Positions 60,540-64,000 of a stretch of 64,000 bases of DNA are shown here, piece by piece. The notes below the pieces were generated by a model. That model ran no database searches. It was not told the DNA's origin and worked only from the letters and a program-made list of their open reading frames with translations. Origin of the DNA: an uncultured bacterium (GTDB lineage Bacteria; Cyanobacteriota; Vampirovibrionia; Gastranaerophilales; Gastranaerophilaceae); contig CABQAQ010000005.1 in the NCBI GenBank assembly GCA_902462155.1, positions 1 to 64,000 on the forward strand, in the 5' to 3' direction. The translations under genes were made by a program, and so were the position numbers. How positions within the stretch are numbered: the first letter of the stretch is position 1; every line of letters starts with the position of its first letter.

Positions 60540-61664
60540 ATGTACTTAAATTATCTAGAACTTGTTAACTTTAGGAATTACGAAGATTTAAAACTTAAAT
60601 TTAATAATAAAAAAATTCTATTAATAGGTAAAAATGCTCAAGGAAAAACAAATATATTAGAATCATTATATTATGCTTCAACACTTAAATCATTACGAGC
60701 TAAAAATGATTCTGAACTTATTTTATGGAATAAAGATTTTTCTAGAATTAAACTCAATATTCAAACAGATAATATAGATAATACTTTAGAAATAATAATT
60801 AATCCTCCCCAAAAAAAGATCCTAAAAGTAAATCAGGTAAAAAAAACAAAGTCCTCAGATTTTTGTAAATATCTAAGTAGTGTAAATTTTTGTGTGAATG
60901 ATCTGCTGTTATTAAGAGGGACTCCTGAAAATAGACGTAATTGGTTGGATTTAGCTATTAGTCAAATTTATCCTGCTTATCTTGAACGTATAGCAAAATA
61001 CAATAAAATAAAAAATCAAAAGAATATCTATTTAAAAGAGATAAAAAATAAAGGGACAAAAAATGAACTCTTAGAAATCTGGAATACACAATTGGCTATT
61101 TCGGGAAGTAATATAATATATTTAAGAATAAAATTTTTAAAAGAGTTATTAAAACTAGCAAAAACAAAACATAGACAAATAGCAAAAGATGAAGAACTAA
61201 ATTATATATACAATTCAAGTGTATTAGATAATGTTAACATAGAATTAGATGCGGAAAGCAGGATTCAGGATATTCTTGAGAAATTCAGAAAAAAATTAGA
61301 TGAAAAATTAAAAGAAGAAATAATAAGAGCTCAAAGTATAGTAGGGCCCCATAGAGATGATTTGACATTTTATTTAAATAACATCAATTCTTTAAAATAC
61401 GCATCCCAAGGCCAACAAAGAACTATTGTATTATCTTTAAAACTTTCAGAACTTGATTTAATTTTCTGTAAAACTAATGAATACCCAATTTTACTACTAG
61501 ATGATGTTTTAGCAGAACTAGACGATAATAGACAAAATTTTCTTCTTGAATCTATACCCGAAAATATCCAAATGATAATTACCTCTGTTGATACTTTACA
61601 ATTTCATAAAAAATATTTAAACTCAGTTGAATTACATAAAATACAGAATGGTAAAGTTATATAA
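60540..61664 (+). CDS. recF: DNA repair/recombination protein RecF
   Basis: 374 aa. YLELVNFRNYEDLKLKF at the start, Walker A LIGKNAQGKTNILESLYY, the RecF signature with VGPHRDDLTFYL and YASQGQQRTIVLSLKLSEL, and Walker B ILLLDDVLAELD. The start is the ATG at 60540; a TTG at 60522 would place the -10 box (TATAAT, 60525-60530) inside the gene. The ATG is only 9 bases after the -10, so the mRNA is nearly leaderless. RecF loads RecA at gaps. Confidence 0.95.
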   Translation: MYLNYLELVNFRNYEDLKLKFNNKKILLIGKNAQGKTNILESLYYASTLKSLRAKNDSELILWNKDFSRIKLNIQTDNIDNTLEIIINPPQKKILKVNQVKKTKSSDFCKYLSSVNFCVNDLLLLRGTPENRRNWLDLAISQIYPAYLERIAKYNKIKNQKNIYLKEIKNKGTKNELLEIWNTQLAISGSNIIYLRIKFLKELLKLAKTKHRQIAKDEELNYIYNSSVLDNVNIELDAESRIQDILEKFRKKLDEKLKEEIIRAQSIVGPHRDDLTFYLNNINSLKYASQGQQRTIVLSLKLSELDLIFCKTNEYPILLLDDVLAELDDNRQNFLLESIPENIQMIITSVDTLQFHKKYLNSVELHKIQNGKVI

Positions 61665-61795
61665 AAAGTATGAATTAGTAATTAGAATTTATACCAAAAG
61701 TATAAACTTTTGTAAAAAACATCAAAGTTTATCTATTTTTGTCCGTTATAATAAATAAGAATATTAAAGTAATATTATATAAATAGGTTTGAAAA

Positions 61796-63172
61796 ATGAA
61801 AAAAGAAAAAATTGAATCAGGTGCATCGATATTTCAGCGTAGTGCAAATTTAATAGATATTGATCCGTTAGAAGAAATTTTTGAACTTAATTTAGGTGAT
61901 TTTATAACAGAACACTTAATATCAGATGAGTTAGCTTCTAAAATAGCCAAACACGATAAAAAAGACAAGATCCAAAGTTTAAAGACACAATTAAAAGAGC
62001 TTATTTCGATATATTCTATTGATAATACTCTAAATGTTTTAGGTTTAGAAAATAAAGAAGATTATATTATCTATAACTCAATAGCAAAAACAATATCAAA
62101 AATGATAGATGTAGATTCTTGTCATATATACTTAGCAAAAGAAAATACTCATAATACTAAAGATAGTAAAGATATAATACTTGTTGGATCATCATCTGAT
62201 CGACCTGAGAAAAGTATTTATGACCTAAATATTGGATTCAATTTAGATGATAATAATCCTATTGTAAAATCATTTACAGAACAGAAGAGCTTAATATTTA
62301 ATAATATAGAAAATGATTCCGAATATAAAGTAATAGAGATACAAGAAAATAATATAAAAATGGCCGCATTTATTCCAATGCATAACAATTTGGAATCCGT
62401 TGGAGTAATAGTAATTGAAAGAAAGAATGCTGAAGAATTTGAGAATGATTTTTTAAATTTAGTAAAAGTAATCGGTATATTATTTGCGACTTCAATGTAT
62501 TTACAGAAGCTTATTAATGAAACAAAAAAAATGATTGATGATACAAATGCGACTGTAATAGAATTACAACATTTAAGAGCACAATTGACAGCTCTTATAG
62601 GTGATCTGGGAGTTGAGCAGCAATCTTTTGTAGAATCATTAGCTCAGAGTGTTAATTTAAAGAGTAATTATAATATAAATCACTCACAAGAAGTAGCTAA
62701 TTTATCTAAGAAGATATGTATACATCTTGGATTAAATGAGAAGACAACAGATCTTATTTATTATGCAGGTTTATTACAGAACATTGGAAAGATTATTTTA
62801 CCAAAGAATTTATTTGCAAAAAATGGAAAACTATCAAAAGAGGAATGGGAATATTTACAGAATCATAGTAATGTAGGTGTAAATTTACTAATGAATATTA
62901 ACTTTTTATCCGAAGTGATACCATATATCCATTATAATAAAGAGAGATGGGATGGTCTTGGAAAACCAGAAGGATTAGCAGGAAATAATATACCATTAGG
63001 CTCCAGAATAATAGCAATTGCGGATGCTTATTGTGCATTAACATCTTCTCGTCCACATAGAGAGGCTTTATCAAAAGAAGAAGCTTTAAAGATTATGAAA
63101 CAAGAAGCTAATACAAAATGGGATCCACTTCTTGTTGATACACTTTGTTTTATTCAATTAACTTGTAATTAA
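61796..63172 (+). CDS. GAF-HD-GYP-like protein with altered metal site
   Basis: 458 aa. A middle GAF-like domain (about 95-235) precedes a C-terminal HD-GYP-type domain (about 285-455): INHSQEVANLSKKI, LLQNIGKIILPK, NHSNVGVNLLM, HYNKERWDGLGKP and SRIIAIADAYCALTS. The core metal pair HD is replaced by Gln328-Asn329 (LLQNIGK in place of LLHDIGK), so phosphodiesterase activity on cyclic di-nucleotides is doubtful. It may act as a binding or signalling protein. A TATAAT promoter element lies upstream. Confidence 0.82.
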   Translation: MKKEKIESGASIFQRSANLIDIDPLEEIFELNLGDFITEHLISDELASKIAKHDKKDKIQSLKTQLKELISIYSIDNTLNVLGLENKEDYIIYNSIAKTISKMIDVDSCHIYLAKENTHNTKDSKDIILVGSSSDRPEKSIYDLNIGFNLDDNNPIVKSFTEQKSLIFNNIENDSEYKVIEIQENNIKMAAFIPMHNNLESVGVIVIERKNAEEFENDFLNLVKVIGILFATSMYLQKLINETKKMIDDTNATVIELQHLRAQLTALIGDLGVEQQSFVESLAQSVNLKSNYNINHSQEVANLSKKICIHLGLNEKTTDLIYYAGLLQNIGKIILPKNLFAKNGKLSKEEWEYLQNHSNVGVNLLMNINFLSEVIPYIHYNKERWDGLGKPEGLAGNNIPLGSRIIAIADAYCALTSSRPHREALSKEEALKIMKQEANTKWDPLLVDTLCFIQLTCN

Positions 63173-63186
63173 ATTTTATTTGCTAT

Positions 63187-63993
63187 ATGAACAGAATATT
63201 AAAAAAATTTATATATTGTCTTATTTTTAGTTTACTATTTCTATCATTTACAGAATACAATTGTATGGCTAAAAGTAAAAGTCCGAAAGTTAAAAAACCA
63301 GCTGTTGTACCTTATGAAACACAAGATGGGTTTATTTTAAAAGGTAAATTTCAATATCCAAAAACTAGTAGTGACCAAAAAGTTAAATATCCTTTAATTA
63401 TTATGCTTCATTCTTTAGGTTATTCTTCTTCTGATTGGGGTAATTTGCCATCATTACTAAAAAATCAGGGGTTTGCCGTATTATCTATTGATCTGAGGGG
63501 ACATGGATTAAGTATATATAATACAAATTTCAAAGTGCATACTTGGCAATATTTATCTAAATCTGATTTTCTTAAGTATCCTGAAGATATTTATGAATAT
63601 TTAGATTATTTTTTCAATAAATCAAAATACCAAAAATTCATAAACAAGGATAAGATAATATTTATAGGCTCTGACATAGGCGCAAATACAAGTATTCTAT
63701 CTACCGAGAAGTTAAAAATAAAACCAAAAGCCTTTGTTTTAATTTCTCCATCTTTAAACTTTAAGAATTTATATATTCCGATTACATTAGCTAATCTGGG
63801 TAATGTTCCTATTTTAGGTATTGCAAGTGTTAAGGATAGATATTCACTTAATGGCTTAAAAGAGGTAAAAAAATATGCTCAAGGGAATTATGATATAAAG
63901 ATCTGTCCTTATGGTCCAATTGGGATGACTATTTTAAAATATAATCCTGACCTTAACAATCAGATAATTAAATGGTGTAACCTACATAAGTAA
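63187..63993 (+). CDS. secreted alpha/beta hydrolase with Asp in the nucleophile position
   Basis: 268 aa with a signal peptide (FIYCLIFSLLFLSFTEYNC; a Cys at about 26 could suit lipidation but the lipobox is poor). The hydrolase core has IIMLHSLGYSSSDW, FAVLSIDLRGHG and the elbow FIGSDIGANTSI, where homologues carry G-x-S-I-G. Here the central residue is Asp163, as in haloalkane dehalogenase-like or epoxide hydrolase-like enzymes. The usual later Asp/His are less clear (KDRYSLNG segment). It follows the HD-GYP-like gene by 14 bases and may share its transcript. Confidence 0.72.
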   Translation: MNRILKKFIYCLIFSLLFLSFTEYNCMAKSKSPKVKKPAVVPYETQDGFILKGKFQYPKTSSDQKVKYPLIIMLHSLGYSSSDWGNLPSLLKNQGFAVLSIDLRGHGLSIYNTNFKVHTWQYLSKSDFLKYPEDIYEYLDYFFNKSKYQKFINKDKIIFIGSDIGANTSILSTEKLKIKPKAFVLISPSLNFKNLYIPITLANLGNVPILGIASVKDRYSLNGLKEVKKYAQGNYDIKICPYGPIGMTILKYNPDLNNQIIKWCNLHK

Positions 63994-64000
63994 TCTTACT

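Noticed and set aside
1..64000. CRISPR array
   Set aside because: I saw no regularly spaced direct repeats of 23-50 bases and no cas genes on either strand.

Overview
The window is very AT-rich, gene-dense bacterial DNA. Three things point to a non-photosynthetic relative of Cyanobacteria, most likely a gut Gastranaerophilales/Vampirovibrionia (Melainabacteria) species: the tRNA-Glu(UUC) has the cyanobacterial/plastid form (acceptor GCCCCCA, G1-U72); housekeeping genes are split into very short operons; and there are several small Asn-rich proteins with an N-terminal 'SF' motif that I associate with this group. The lineage is an inference from the sequence, not a database result.

1-36.1 kb is chromosomal core. 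It holds Nudix and HAD hydrolases, a bifunctional nuclease, a DUF1858 protein, a cluster of small lineage-type proteins (2.4-5.2 kb), a GT2 glycosyltransferase, an ACT/DUF711 pair, tandem WYL regulators, two histidine kinases, gmk-coaBC-Nif3, a secreted GH13 protein, a ligand-less hybrid-cluster-protein homologue, a glutaredoxin, TPR, YebC, a CMP-sugar synthetase/capsule-transferase pair with a G10 tract, dnaB, gltX-bioG-bioC (pimeloyl moiety of biotin), a large protein with a possible transglutaminase-like triad, queA, yidC and a BcsA/PgaC-type glycosyltransferase.

36.15-53.07 kb is an integrated element in the 3' half of tRNA-Glu. It is bounded by perfect 52-bp direct repeats, with a tyrosine integrase and an excisionase at the right end. 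Cargo from left to right: a four-domain persulfide/CoA-disulfide reductase facing an RHH-NifX fusion, both bracketed by a 55-bp imperfect repeat; a TIR protein coupled to an orphan type III Res-like helicase-nuclease with no methyltransferase; a serine resolvase with an upstream res-like array; an AAA_14/DUF4143 ATPase; an unknown Cys-pair protein; a retron (structured RNA plus reverse transcriptase with NAxxH and ITG motifs) with a small DNA-binding protein; and a frameshifted Bro-type antirepressor. No relaxase or conjugation gene is visible.

53.1-59.75 kb, between the right attachment site and tRNA-Val, is a second accessory zone with much decay: truncated or nonsense-interrupted effector-like ORFs next to small membrane proteins, an AAA+ ATPase/subtilisin-like protease operon whose promoter is framed by TGTCCAAT repeats, and joined 3' stumps of an hsdR gene and a large serine recombinase. 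59.8-64 kb returns to core genes: a class II aldolase, recF, a degenerate HD-GYP protein and a secreted alpha/beta hydrolase.

The candidates for an undescribed system are the TIR + Res-like pair, the retron with its neighbours, and the AAA+/S8 protease operon. All three lie in the accessory zone. The core also shows two simple-repeat tracts that look like phase-variation switches.
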